Source: Segatella copri (lineage in GTDB: Bacteria; Bacteroidota; Bacteroidia; Bacteroidales; Bacteroidaceae). From it: a stretch of DNA of 64,000 bases. Below, in pieces: positions 43,064 to 51,466 of this stretch; position 1 is the first letter of the stretch; every line of letters begins with the position of its first letter. The stretch is from positions 3,053,466 through 3,117,465 of the forward strand of contig NZ_CP156891.1 in assembly GCF_019249795.2 (NCBI RefSeq). Reading direction: 5' to 3'. Under the pieces are notes generated by a model. That model searched no databases. It was not told the DNA's origin and was given only the letters and a program-made list of their open reading frames with translations. Both the position numbers and the translations under genes were made by a program.

Positions 43064-43165
43064 TAGGGATGACACTTGGAATGACATTAGGAGTGACAGA
43101 TACGAGCACGGAAAAACGAAATGTTTAGTTTGGAATGACATTAGGAATGACAAATACCAATGTCA
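43064..43165. repeat. tandem GGAATGACA-type repeats, candidate phage end
   Basis: A 28-bp motif TTGGAATGACATTAGGARTG followed by ACARATAC occurs at 43076-43103 and 43130-43157 (26 of 28 identical), itself built of about 12-bp GGAATGACA units; partial units flank both. It lies just outside the repressor gene, where a Mu-like phage would have its left end with transposase-binding sites. The exact phage terminus cannot be set from one copy. Confidence 0.55.
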
Positions 43166-43337
43166 AAATATTGTTTTTAAGCAAGAAAAGGGTACGATAT
43201 AAGCGAAATATAGGCTTTATCTTAGCTTTTTGGGGTGCAAAATACGGTGTTTTGTGAATATTCAAGGGGCAAAATTCAAGTGAAAGCCCTATAAACTAAG
43301 GACTTTCACATTTTAGTATATAAAAGAGTCATACTTT
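43166..43337. other. short non-coding stretch left of the repressor
   Basis: No gene or terminator is clear. The phrase AGTGAAAGCCCTATAAACTA (about 43279) resembles AGTGGAAAGCCCTTTAAACAC at about 42278, so the two flanks share a diverged direct repeat. Confidence 0.3.
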
Positions 43338-43976
43338 TCAGAAAAAACGTCTAATACTTCCTACAACTTCATACACTTGTAATATTCGGGAAATTGAAAA
43401 TTCTTGTTCATCAAATTCCTCTTTATTTACTGGGACAAATTTGAGCATACCAGGAGTTGAAGACTTACGGAGTATTTTCACTGTTCTAAAAGTATCAAGG
43501 ACTACTGCATATACTTCGCCATATTGAATGTCTTCAACGGAACATTTGTGCAATGCAATTATATCACCATGAGAAATCGTGGGTTCCATGGAATGCCCTG
43601 TAATATTGCACCACATTTCGGCACGTGGGCAAATATTAGCAACTATATTTAGTGCAGGAACCATTGCCTGGCTATTTTCTTGCAAATCAAAACCTCCCAA
43701 AAAATCCACATCATAATATGGTGTTCCTTCTTGGGGATTCATGCTAACAGATAAAGATGGTTCTTCTTTTAGCATATCTCCTTGCCCTGTCAGTAACCAT
43801 TCAGGGGAAATATCTGAATAAACACTTAGAATATTTTCTAATTTATCAGTTCCGATGGCTCCATTATTTTTGAGAGACTTACTAAAAGAGGCATTTGACA
43901 TTCCTACGCTCTTTTCAAAGGCAGCAATGCTTATGCCTTTAGTGTCTATATATAGCTTAATTCTGTCTAATATCAT
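43338..43976 (-). CDS. phage repressor, HTH plus S24 peptidase domain
   Basis: A 212-residue CI/LexA-like repressor. An HTH of the bacteriophage CI type covers about 8-60 (ISIAAFEKSVGMSNASFSKS). The S24 domain has the nucleophile in NITGHSMEPTISHGD and the Lys in TFRTVKILRKS, so RecA-stimulated self-cleavage and SOS induction are likely. It faces the early operon across 180 bp of operator-like sequence, the expected place for the lysogeny switch of a Mu-like phage. Confidence 0.88.
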   Translation of the reverse strand: MILDRIKLYIDTKGISIAAFEKSVGMSNASFSKSLKNNGAIGTDKLENILSVYSDISPEWLLTGQGDMLKEEPSLSVSMNPQEGTPYYDVDFLGGFDLQENSQAMVPALNIVANICPRAEMWCNITGHSMEPTISHGDIIALHKCSVEDIQYGEVYAVVLDTFRTVKILRKSSTPGMLKFVPVNKEEFDEQEFSISRILQVYEVVGSIRRFF

Positions 43977-43991
43977 ACTAATTTTGTTTAA

Positions 43992-44068
43992 AATCTAATT
44001 ATTTTTATTGAAAAATAGAAAATAATCTAATAAATATTTTGTAGATATTAGAAAATATTCTATCTTTG
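43992..44068. promoter_or_regulatory. early promoter with repressor operators
   Basis: Two 14-bp imperfect palindromes, TAGAAAATAATCTA (44016-44029) and TAGAAAATATTCTA (44049-44062), share the TAGA...TCTA ends; a half-site AATCTAAT is at 43992-43999. The second palindrome overlaps the -7 box TATCTTTG (44061-44068) of the plus-strand early operon, so binding would block it. A further imperfect palindrome CGTGTTTAATAATTGAACACG follows at 44073-44093. Confidence 0.65.
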
Positions 44069-44156
44069 CAGCGTGTTTAATAATTGAACACGCCGCCAAA
44101 GATACAAAATATTGGCGAGAAAAGGTAAAAATAATAGGAATTTAACATAAAAAGGC

Positions 44157-44348
44157 ATGAATAAAAGAATCATCGTAGGTCATGGTGTTGGCAAAAGAAT
44201 AGCCACACTGATGGGTATTACACCCGAAATGGTTAGTAAATCGCTCAACTACAAGAAGGACTCTCACCTGGCAAGAAGGGTGAGATACATGGCCATCAAG
44301 GATTTTGGTGGCATACCTGTAGGCGATAAGTTGGATCCTCAAAAATAA
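44157..44348 (+). CDS. small HTH-like early phage protein
   Basis: A 63-residue basic protein beginning MNKRIIVGHGVGKRIATLMG, with a likely helix-turn-helix (KRIATLMGITPEMVSKSLNY). It is the first gene of the early operon, the place of Ner/Cro-like regulators in Mu-like phages, so a regulatory role is inferred. Six bp separate it from the next gene. Confidence 0.7.
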   Translation: MNKRIIVGHGVGKRIATLMGITPEMVSKSLNYKKDSHLARRVRYMAIKDFGGIPVGDKLDPQK

Positions 44349-44354
44349 AGAATT

Positions 44355-44579
44355 ATGAAGGAAGCATTTAGACTGATATATGGTAAGGAATGGAAATGGT
44401 TTCTCAGCCTTGCCCTTGCCATGAAACTGAGATTGATTTGGTTCTTGGTGAGCTTTGTGATGCTTTGCGCATTGTCTTTTGACAGAAGTGACGTATTGTG
44501 TGTGTTTGCCGTGGTTGTGAACTTCCTTGCCAGTGCCATCGCCTTGAGAGGTGTGCCTGGTGATGGGATAGAAGAGTAA
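44355..44579 (+). CDS. small early membrane protein
   Basis: A 74-residue protein with a basic N-terminus and two hydrophobic segments (LIWFLVSFVMLCALSF and VLCVFAVVVNFLASAIAL). I recognise no family. It lies between the HTH gene and the transposase gene in the early operon. Confidence 0.6.
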   Translation: MKEAFRLIYGKEWKWFLSLALAMKLRLIWFLVSFVMLCALSFDRSDVLCVFAVVVNFLASAIALRGVPGDGIEE

Positions 44580-44610
44580 AAACATACAAGAATATTAAAC
44601 AAATAACGGA

Positions 44611-46671
44611 ATGGAGTTTTACAACAAGATACTGTGTGTGACCTTCGAGGAGCTAACTGGTGGTGACGAGCCTGTCATCAAAGGCAACACTCTTTCACAA
44701 AATGTTTGCCGTGGCAACATCCAATGTGCCCGACAAGCAAGAGGAGAAGGAAACTATGCCCTGTATGTATATGCCTCCCTTCCCAAGAAGTACAGAATGA
44801 GATTCGTGGAGAAATATGGCGACCCCAAGGACGTGTTGGAGCGACAAGAGTTGAAGGACTACATGCAGGTGGATGAGGAAGCTCGTAAGTTTTACGAGTC
44901 GTTTGAATACGATTTGAATGGTGTTCAAACAAGACTTTCACAGAAGCTCATCGACGAATACACCCAGAACGCAAGCGTGCTGAAAATGCTCCTTGCCAGG
45001 ATGAATGACCTGCAAGCCACGACACATGCCCTGGGTGGTGGCAGAAGAAGCGACCTCTGGAGCATCGTGTTCAAGCAAAGCGAGAAGATGAGGGAAGCCT
45101 TTGGACATACACTCCCCAAGAACCTCGCTCGATTGAAAGTGAAGATGAGCACCTTCAAGAAGGATGGCTATCCCTCACTGATAAGTGGCAAGATAGGCAA
45201 TAAGAACACGGTGAAGATAACAGAGGAAGCTGGCAGAAGACTCGTGGCACTGAAAAGAAGCCGTGTGCCAGTGCTGACAGACTCTCAGATTTTCACCCAG
45301 TTCAACCAAGAGTGTGAGAGCCGTGGGTGGAAGCCCCTGAAGAGCATCCGCAGCTTGAAGATATGGCTTGACAGTGCAGCCGTGCAGCCATTGTGGTATG
45401 ATGCCGTACATGGCGAGCAGAAGGCACACCAAAAGTTTGACCGCAGACACAAGACCCAACTTCCACAGATGAGGGATGCCCTCTGGTATGGTGACGGCAC
45501 GAAGCTCAACCTCTACTACAAGGATGAGGATGGCAAGGTGAGAACCACGAGCGTGTATGAGGTGATAGATGCTTACTCAGAATGTCTCCTTGGTTTCTGC
45601 ATCAGTGACAGCGAGGACTATGAAGCCCAGTACATGAGCTACAGGATGGCCATACAGGTGAGCGGACACAAGCCCTACGAAATCGTGTATGACAACCAAG
45701 GTGGCCATAAGAAGCTGGAGAACCAGGAGTTCTTCAAGAAGCTATGCCACATCCATCGTACCACCACCCCATACAACGGAGCGAGCAAGACGATCGAGAA
45801 CCTCTTCTACAGGCTACAGAGCCAGGTACTTCACAAGGAATGGAACTTTACAGGACAGAACATCACCACCAAGAAGGAAACGAGCCGCCCGAACTTGGAG
45901 TTCATCGAGGCAAACAAGGACAGCCTTCCAACATACGACGAACTGAAAGCCATCTATCTGGAGGCAAGGAAGGAATGGAACGAAATGCCACACCCTGCCA
46001 CTGGAGAAAGGAGAATCGACATGTATGAGAAGAGCATGAACCCTGAGACCCCAGTGGTGACAGTGAGCGACATGGTGGAAATGTTCTGGGTACAGGCAGA
46101 CCGCATGAGCACCTTCACCTCCAGTGGCATTGAGATAACCATCAAGGGCAAGAAGCGAACCTATGAGGTGATGAGCAGCCCTGGAGTGCCAGATCTGGAA
46201 TGGAGAAGAAAGCACACCTATCAGAAGTTTGTGGTGAAATATGATCCATACGACTTCACAAGCATTCGCCTCTACTGGAAGGACAAAGCAGGACAGCTTA
46301 GATTTGAGAGAGTGGCTGAGCCATACATGGTGATACACCGAGCCATACAGGAACAGACCGAGGGCGAGGCTCTTTTCATCAGGCAACAGCGTGAGGCAAC
46401 CGAGCAAAGTCGCATAGAGCGACAAGTGGAGGCAAGGCAAATCGAGTATGACGAGGGCGTGGCTCCTGAACAGCACGGCTTGCAGACACCAAAGCTGAAG
46501 GGTGTGAGCAAGGAGGTGCAAAGACAGATAGACCGACGCACAAGGAAATACAGAGGTCAGCCAGAAGAACTGAGCATCGGCAAGGTGACCAAGAAAGTGA
46601 GCAACATCGACTGGGATAATATTTGCCAGGTGGTGGAGTTTGACGATACCAAGACAATGGGAAAAATGTAA
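44611..46671 (+). CDS. Mu-like DDE transposase
   Basis: A 686-residue transposase (MuA type) that integrates and replicates the phage. N-terminal DNA-binding helices (about 1-270) precede the RNase-H-like catalytic core with Asp295 (WYGDGTKLN), Asp361 (IVYDNQGGH) and Glu396 (GASKTIENLFYRLQ), giving a D-65-D-34-E spacing. A beta-barrel region (about 500-570) and a charged C-terminal part, which in Mu contacts MuB and ClpX, follow. It is 32 bp upstream of the ATPase gene. Confidence 0.9.
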   Translation: MEFYNKILCVTFEELTGGDEPVIKGNTLSQNVCRGNIQCARQARGEGNYALYVYASLPKKYRMRFVEKYGDPKDVLERQELKDYMQVDEEARKFYESFEYDLNGVQTRLSQKLIDEYTQNASVLKMLLARMNDLQATTHALGGGRRSDLWSIVFKQSEKMREAFGHTLPKNLARLKVKMSTFKKDGYPSLISGKIGNKNTVKITEEAGRRLVALKRSRVPVLTDSQIFTQFNQECESRGWKPLKSIRSLKIWLDSAAVQPLWYDAVHGEQKAHQKFDRRHKTQLPQMRDALWYGDGTKLNLYYKDEDGKVRTTSVYEVIDAYSECLLGFCISDSEDYEAQYMSYRMAIQVSGHKPYEIVYDNQGGHKKLENQEFFKKLCHIHRTTTPYNGASKTIENLFYRLQSQVLHKEWNFTGQNITTKKETSRPNLEFIEANKDSLPTYDELKAIYLEARKEWNEMPHPATGERRIDMYEKSMNPETPVVTVSDMVEMFWVQADRMSTFTSSGIEITIKGKKRTYEVMSSPGVPDLEWRRKHTYQKFVVKYDPYDFTSIRLYWKDKAGQLRFERVAEPYMVIHRAIQEQTEGEALFIRQQREATEQSRIERQVEARQIEYDEGVAPEQHGLQTPKLKGVSKEVQRQIDRRTRKYRGQPEELSIGKVTKKVSNIDWDNICQVVEFDDTKTMGKM

Positions 46672-46703
46672 TAACAATTTAAAATAAAGAAAGGAACTGA
46701 ATC

Positions 46704-47585
46704 ATGGAGTTTACAAACAAGGAAAAGGAACAGATAACAGGCAGACTGAGAATGTATGTGTCAAAGTTTGCGAGCCAAAACAAGGCCGTGGCAAGCATGA
46801 AGGGCACAAGTGCAGGAACCGTGAGCAACATCCTCAACGGCAAGTGGGAGAACATCAGCGAAGACATGTGGCGCAAGGTAAGCGACCAGGTTGGCACGGT
46901 GGGTGGCAACGATGAGGGCTGGCAGATTGTGGAGACACATGCCTTCCATGACATCACCCTTGCCATGCGTGATGCCCAGAACGACAAAAACGTGACCTGG
47001 GTGGTGGGCGAAGCTGGAAGTGGCAAGACCACCACGGCAAAGATCTACGGTGAGGAAAACCGTGAGGTGTTCTACATCCTTTGCTCAGAAGACCTCCACA
47101 AGGGCGACTTTGTGAGAGAGATAGCCCACAAGATGGGCATCCGCACCGATGGGTACACGGTTAGGGAGTTATGGATAACCATCCAAAACGAGCTGATTCA
47201 GATGGATGCCCCTCTCCTGGTGTTCGACGAGGCAGACAAACTCATTGAAAGCGTCTTTCAGTATTTCATCAGCCTCTACAATAAGATTGAGGACAAATGT
47301 GGCGTGGTGTTCCTCTCCACCGATTACATCAAGACACGCATAAGCCGTGGCCTAAGATGCAAGAAGCGTGGCTACAAGGAGTTCTACAGCCGTATCGGTC
47401 GAAAGTACTTCGAGCTGGACGACACGACTCCCCAGGACGTGTACGCTATCTGTACGGCAAACGGACTGAGTGACCGCAAGGACATCGAGGAAGTGATAAC
47501 AGAGGCCGATGGCTGTGAGTACGACCTGAGAAGAGTGAAGAAGAGCGTGAGAAGAGTGAAGAAAATCAAAAGCATCAAGAAATGA
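46704..47585 (+). CDS. MuB-like transposition ATPase
   Basis: A 293-residue AAA+ protein that would select target DNA and activate the transposase. An N-terminal HTH-like part (about 1-65, with ASMKGTSAGTVSNILNGKWE) is as in MuB. Walker A is VGEAGSGKTTTAK, Walker B PLLVFDEADKL, with a following sensor segment VVFLSTDYIKTR. The C-terminus is strongly basic. The stop overlaps the next gene by 4 bp. Confidence 0.88.
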   Translation: MEFTNKEKEQITGRLRMYVSKFASQNKAVASMKGTSAGTVSNILNGKWENISEDMWRKVSDQVGTVGGNDEGWQIVETHAFHDITLAMRDAQNDKNVTWVVGEAGSGKTTTAKIYGEENREVFYILCSEDLHKGDFVREIAHKMGIRTDGYTVRELWITIQNELIQMDAPLLVFDEADKLIESVFQYFISLYNKIEDKCGVVFLSTDYIKTRISRGLRCKKRGYKEFYSRIGRKYFELDDTTPQDVYAICTANGLSDRKDIEEVITEADGCEYDLRRVKKSVRRVKKIKSIKK

Positions 47586-48196
47586 GAGCATTGACAGTGA
47601 AAGAGGTGTTGAAGCAGAAAAAGCGCACATTTGTCTTCAAGGGGAAATGGAAGGATGCCTTTGGTGAGCCTGAGCGTACAGGCGTATGGTTCATCTGGGG
47701 CAACAGCGGCAACGGCAAGAGCAGCTTCGTGATGCAGCTTTGCAAGTACCTGTGTGAGTTTGACCGTATGGCTTACAACAGTCTGGAGGAAGGTGACTCG
47801 CTCACCATGCAGAACACCTTGAAGAGATATGGCATGAGCGAGGTGAACAAATCGTTCTACCTGTTGAACGGTGAGAACATGAGGGAACTGAGCGATCGCC
47901 TTGACAAGCGCAAGAGTGTGAACATCGTGGTGGTGGATTCCTTCCAGTACACACAGATGAACTACAGGGAATACATCCGCTTCAAGGAGGCCCACCGTGA
48001 CAAGCTCATCATCTTCATCAGCCATGCGCAAGGAAAGGCTCCAAGAGGCAGCGCAGCGCAAAGCGTGATGTACGATGCCACCTTGAAGATATGGGTGGAA
48101 GGCTTCAAAGCCTTTTCGAAAGGTCGCTTCATCGGGGAAAAGGGTGAATACACCATTTGGGACGAAGGAGCGAACAGATATTGGGGTGACGACTAA
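47582..48196 (+). CDS. second P-loop ATPase, RecA/DnaB-like
   Basis: A 204-residue ATPase. Walker A is WGNSGNGKSSF, Walker B NIVVVDSFQY, and later FISHAQGKAPRGSAAQ looks like a RecA-fold L2/sensor region. It is not a MuB paralogue in its motifs. Translation is coupled to the MuB-like gene through an ATGA overlap, so it probably works in early phage replication or transposition. The function is not known. Confidence 0.75.
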   Translation: MRALTVKEVLKQKKRTFVFKGKWKDAFGEPERTGVWFIWGNSGNGKSSFVMQLCKYLCEFDRMAYNSLEEGDSLTMQNTLKRYGMSEVNKSFYLLNGENMRELSDRLDKRKSVNIVVVDSFQYTQMNYREYIRFKEAHRDKLIIFISHAQGKAPRGSAAQSVMYDATLKIWVEGFKAFSKGRFIGEKGEYTIWDEGANRYWGDD

Positions 48197-48209
48197 AAAT
48201 GAATGAATC

Positions 48210-48383
48210 ATGGAAGAAGTTATAAACAAAATCATGGAGTACATCCAGAAAAAGACCGAAAATTTCTCGTATATGGATCAGCAGATGATGTATGATGAAA
48301 TAGCTGGTAAACTGACAGACATGTCACTGGATGCTCTTAAAAACGAATATTTAAATAATATGGAGGGAACTGAAAATGAGTAA
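48210..48383 (+). CDS. small early phage protein
   Basis: A 57-residue acidic, helical protein (start MEEVINKIMEYIQKK, end NMEGTENE). It is 13 bp after the ATPase gene and overlaps the next gene by 8 bp (ATGAGTAA), so it is almost surely translated. Function unknown. Confidence 0.6.
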   Translation: MEEVINKIMEYIQKKTENFSYMDQQMMYDEIAGKLTDMSLDALKNEYLNNMEGTENE

Positions 48384-48600
48384 AGTTGACAGAATGATTG
48401 AACTGAAGCCAATGAGACATGATAGTCATGAGACATTGGTAAGCGTGGGACATCGATGTGAGTATTGCCAGGGGAACGGATGGTACTGGGGAACCGATGA
48501 CATCGGGAAAGGAATCAAGGTTACCTGCCCAAAGTGTAACGGCAAGGGTGAACTTGATGCCATCATCAACATCACATGGAAACCAACCTGTAAAGATTAA
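48376..48600 (+). CDS. small zinc-finger phage protein
   Basis: A 74-residue protein with two CxxCxGxG-type knuckles, CEYCQGNGWYWG and CPKCNGKGE, the DnaJ-like zinc-finger pattern. It overlaps the preceding 57-residue gene by 8 bp and precedes the next gene by 5 bp. It probably binds zinc; its partner is unknown. Confidence 0.7.
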   Translation: MSKVDRMIELKPMRHDSHETLVSVGHRCEYCQGNGWYWGTDDIGKGIKVTCPKCNGKGELDAIINITWKPTCKD

Positions 48601-48605
48601 GGCTT

Positions 48606-48920
48606 ATGAAACAGAACAAGGAAAAATTAGGCGTAGCAATAATAACAGCGTTTTACGAGGTAAATGGCAAAAAAAGTTATGCTGAAATTAAGATAGGTAT
48701 TGCCTGTGCCAAAGATTTCGATCGGAAGGAAAAGAAAGAATTCACAGACGTTCTAATCAAATGGTATAAAGAAAGAATTGCAGATGTTGCTATCCGTAAG
48801 GATAATAATAATGCAAAATTAATAAAAATCACCGTAAGATACAAAATGCAGACGTGTGATTTTATTATAAATGATAAGTTCTTTTTAGGAATATTCAAAA
48901 GTAAAATATGCAAGAAGTGA
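48606..48920 (+). CDS. hypothetical early phage protein
   Basis: A 104-residue, Lys-rich protein (GKKSYAEIKIGIACAKDFDR, then KWYKERIADVAI) with no motif I recognise. Its base composition is more AT-rich than its neighbours. It overlaps the next gene by 13 bp. Confidence 0.6.
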   Translation: MKQNKEKLGVAIITAFYEVNGKKSYAEIKIGIACAKDFDRKEKKEFTDVLIKWYKERIADVAIRKDNNNAKLIKITVRYKMQTCDFIINDKFFLGIFKSKICKK

Positions 48921-49318
48921 CTAATTTTGCAAGGTTCTACTCCATCTTGAAACGAGTGCCAAAAATCGGTGATAACGAGTACTTGAAGAAAGAAATGGTC
49001 AGCGTTGCTACTGGAGGAAGAACCGAGAGTCTGAAGGAAATCACACGAAAAGAGTATGATGACCTTTGCAACCTCCTGGAGAAGCGTTTCCCTGAAAAGA
49101 GAAACATCTATGTGGAGCAGCGCAGAAAGAAGCGAAGTTCCTGCCTGAAGCTCTTGCAGAAAATAGGAGTTGATACTACCAGCTGGACAGCCATCAACAA
49201 CTATTGCAAGAGTCCAAAGATAGCAGGTAAGGTGTTTGCAGATCTTGATATAGAAGAATTGCAGCTGTTATCTCTGAAACTGAGAATGATACTTAAAAAG
49301 CAAAAAGACAACGAATAA
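48908..49318 (+). CDS. GemA/gp16-like early phage protein (tentative)
   Basis: A 136-residue basic protein. The C-terminal part (TAINNYCKSPKIAGKVFADL, then DIEELQLLSLKLRMI) resembles the end of Mu gp16/GemA-type proteins, which modulate host DNA topology, but the match is loose. It lies in the early operon before the DUF3164 gene, the same order as in several Mu-like phages. Confidence 0.55.
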   Translation: MQEVTNFARFYSILKRVPKIGDNEYLKKEMVSVATGGRTESLKEITRKEYDDLCNLLEKRFPEKRNIYVEQRRKKRSSCLKLLQKIGVDTTSWTAINNYCKSPKIAGKVFADLDIEELQLLSLKLRMILKKQKDNE

Positions 49319-49332
49319 ACATTATTAAGATT

Positions 49333-49986
49333 ATGAAGACAGAAGACATTTTGAAAGGCCTCAGTGCCGAGCAACAGGAAGAACTCCTGAGAACATTGAC
49401 TGCCAACAAGCAGCAGAGTGAACTTGACAAGCGCAATGCCTATGAAAGCATCCGTGGAAGCCTGGCACGAAACGTGAAGGACAGAGTTGTGGAGATAGCC
49501 TTGAAGGTGAAGGGTTTCCGTGACTGGCTTGACAATGAGAGCGAGGGCTTCAAGAGTGTGATGGCCGAGTATGGCAAGCTTCGCAACAAGGAGCAGCGTG
49601 GTTTCACCATCGTGGTGGATGACTTCAAGTTTGAGGTGAAGAGCCAGGATGTGAAGGGCTTTGATGAGCGTTCCGAGCTTGCAGCGCAAAGACTGATGGA
49701 CTTCCTTGGTGCTTACATTGAGAAGAGCGAGAAGGGCAAGGATGATCCGATGTACCAACTTTGCATGAACCTCCTGGAGCGTAACCGTAACGGCAAGTTC
49801 AACTATACAAGCATCAGCAAGCTTTACCAGCTCGAAGGTAAGTTCAACGATGAGGAATACACCAGCATCATGGATTTGTTCCGTGAGAGCAACGTGACCA
49901 AGGAGACCGTGGTGAGCTACTATTTCAGCATGAAGAGCGAGGATGGTGTTTGGCGCAAGATAGAGCCATCTTTTTGCCGTCTGTAG
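49333..49986 (+). CDS. DUF3164 family phage protein
   Basis: A 217-residue protein matching DUF3164, a family tied to Mu-like phages (VVEIALKVKGFRDWLDNES, then QRGFTIVVDDFKFEVKSQDV and GFDERSELAAQRLMDFL). Its function is unknown; its constant presence in the early region suggests a role in replication or host take-over. It is the last gene of the early operon and is followed by a strong terminator. Confidence 0.85.
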   Translation: MKTEDILKGLSAEQQEELLRTLTANKQQSELDKRNAYESIRGSLARNVKDRVVEIALKVKGFRDWLDNESEGFKSVMAEYGKLRNKEQRGFTIVVDDFKFEVKSQDVKGFDERSELAAQRLMDFLGAYIEKSEKGKDDPMYQLCMNLLERNRNGKFNYTSISKLYQLEGKFNDEEYTSIMDLFRESNVTKETVVSYYFSMKSEDGVWRKIEPSFCRL

Positions 49987-50012
49987 GCGGTTCGTTCAAA
50001 GATTAAACTTAA

Positions 50013-50046
50013 AATGAGGCATCCCGAAAAGAATGCCTCATTTTTT
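50013..50046 (+). terminator. early operon terminator
   Basis: AATGAGGCAT (50013-50022) pairs perfectly with ATGCCTCATT (50033-50042), then TTTTTT. It closes the unit begun at 44.1 kb. Confidence 0.9.
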
Positions 50047-50071
50047 ATGTCTCTTTTTGAGAGATTTTTGT

Positions 50072-50079
50072 TATTTTTG
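50072..50079 (+). promoter_or_regulatory. -7 box directly before a GTG start
   Basis: TATTTTTG matches TAnnTTTG and ends only 4 bp before the GTG at 50084, so the mRNA may begin at or within a few bases of the start codon. Confidence 0.6.
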
Positions 50080-50083
50080 CACC

Positions 50084-50395
50084 GTGGCAAAGGGAAGAGA
50101 CAAGAATCTTGTAAATTCAAGAAACAAGCGTATTTATGAGCGTTACTATTATTGGACAGAGGTGAGAAGACTCCGTTTCGATGACGCTTTGAGGAGATTG
50201 AGCACCGAGGAGTTCTTTCTCTCAGAAAGTCGTATCATGCAAATCATACGAGACATGATCCAGGCAGGCGTGACCGTGGATGGCAAGAAAATAGAGAAAC
50301 CTTTGTTCACCGGCTTCAAGTTGAAGCCTCGCTCTACATCCTCTTCATTGAAATCGTCACCTTACGTGGAGGGGCAACTGTTTGCGTGTCCTTGA
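50084..50395 (+). CDS. small phage protein with GTG, possibly leaderless, start
   Basis: A 103-residue basic protein starting with GTG (VAKGRDKNLVNSRNKRIYER). The core (YYYWTEVRRLRFDDALRRLS, then EEFFLSESRIMQIIRDMI) is a motif I associate with Mu-like prophages of Bacteroidota, of unknown function. An earlier in-frame ATG (50033) lies inside the early terminator, so I reject it. It has its own promoter and, unusually, its 3' end overlaps the convergent late gene by 62 bp. Confidence 0.7.
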   Translation: MAKGRDKNLVNSRNKRIYERYYYWTEVRRLRFDDALRRLSTEEFFLSESRIMQIIRDMIQAGVTVDGKKIEKPLFTGFKLKPRSTSSSLKSSPYVEGQLFACP

Positions 50396-50831
50396 TGGCA
50401 TCGGTCGCCACAACCGAATAGACCATTTCATAGACCTTGATGCCATGATTGGCGGTGTAGAACTTGGATGTTTCCCTCACAAGTGCCCCATCTTCCTTTG
50501 GTCGATAACCTTGCAAGAGGCGGTGAAGCTCTTCCACCATCGCAGCCCTTTCTTTTATGGCCTCCATCGTTCCGCTGTCATAGTGGGTGTCATCATAGCA
50601 GTCGATGAGCAACTGAACGTTGACCTTGATGGTCCCCTTTTGGCTTCTGTCTGCCAAGTTGCTCCAGGTCGCCTCCTGTAGGTCGATGAGCACGGCTGGA
50701 AAAGTTATTGGGTACATGTCAGTGTTGGCATTGTCGATGTTTTCCAACTGGCCATAGTTTTCATCAACGAGGGAAAGCCCTGGCATCCCCTCCTTGACAT
50801 GATTAATGATTTGATAAAGAAATAATTCCAT
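50334..50831 (-). CDS. phage head-tail joining protein (tentative)
   Basis: A 165-residue protein, last gene of the leftward late operon. The N-terminal helix (LFLYQIINHVKEGMPGLSL) and beta-rich body (YPITFPAVLIDLQEATWSNL, KGTIKVNVQLLIDCYD) resemble tail-terminator or gp37-type neck proteins. Its start overlaps the virion morphogenesis gene by 29 bp. The exact role is inferred from position and fold impression. Confidence 0.6.
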   Translation of the reverse strand: MELFLYQIINHVKEGMPGLSLVDENYGQLENIDNANTDMYPITFPAVLIDLQEATWSNLADRSQKGTIKVNVQLLIDCYDDTHYDSGTMEAIKERAAMVEELHRLLQGYRPKEDGALVRETSKFYTANHGIKVYEMVYSVVATDAIKDTQTVAPPRKVTISMKRM

Positions 50832-51426
50832 CTTTGATTTTTTCCAATGAATCGTTTATAGTCTTGTTTACCTTCACCTGTAGCTCCTTGGAGTCGCCCA
50901 TGAACTGACGTTGTGGAATATGGGCTTTCACGGTGATCTTGTCTTTTTTAGTCAATGCGAGGCACTTCCACAAGCGTGCCTCTTCTGGAAGTTCCTTTGG
51001 CAGTGTTCCCTTCCCCTTGACACCAGCGAGCGAGTAAGCCATGTGCCATGCAAAGCGTCTCATCTTGGGCGAGACCGTGGGATGCGTGGTGATGTCGCCT
51101 CCATCATTGTGGATGGCAGCGTATGGCACAGGGTTCTCTATTGTCACCTCACCCAACCCTGGCTTGCTCTGTATGGAACTCATCAGGTGGTTTCGCCTGG
51201 AGGTGAGTGGCCCATACTTGGCATCTGGGCCACCTTGCTTTTGTCTGAGGGCCTTTTTCCATGGATGAAGACCGTCATCAAGCCAACCACCATCACGGAA
51301 ATTTTGCTTGAAGTGGTTCACAGCTATCACTCCAACTTTTCGAGGAAGGCGGTCGTTTACTTCCTTCATTATGTCATCCTTGGCCTTTTCAACCAATTTT
51401 TCTAAGTTTTTTGCATCCATAGGCAA
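50803..51426 (-). CDS. phage virion morphogenesis protein (Mu gpG-like)
   Basis: A 207-residue protein of the Phage_tail_S/gpG family, involved in tail completion and head-tail joining. Typical are VIAVNHFKQNFRDGGWLDDG, HPWKKALRQKQGG, then TSRRNHLMSSIQSKPG and PYAAIHNDGGDITTHPT. Length is slightly above the usual 150-180 residues. Its stop overlaps the start of the following joining-protein gene. Confidence 0.85.
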   Translation of the reverse strand: MPMDAKNLEKLVEKAKDDIMKEVNDRLPRKVGVIAVNHFKQNFRDGGWLDDGLHPWKKALRQKQGGPDAKYGPLTSRRNHLMSSIQSKPGLGEVTIENPVPYAAIHNDGGDITTHPTVSPKMRRFAWHMAYSLAGVKGKGTLPKELPEEARLWKCLALTKKDKITVKAHIPQRQFMGDSKELQVKVNKTINDSLEKIKDGIISLSNH

Positions 51427-51466
51427 AGTTTTTTATTCTTTTTACTTGCATTTCAAGGAAATGTTG

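Noticed and set aside
45814..46677. A 287-codon frame antisense to the transposase gene
   Set aside because: It is a shadow of the highly biased transposase codons; the plus-strand gene has catalytic motifs and operon context.
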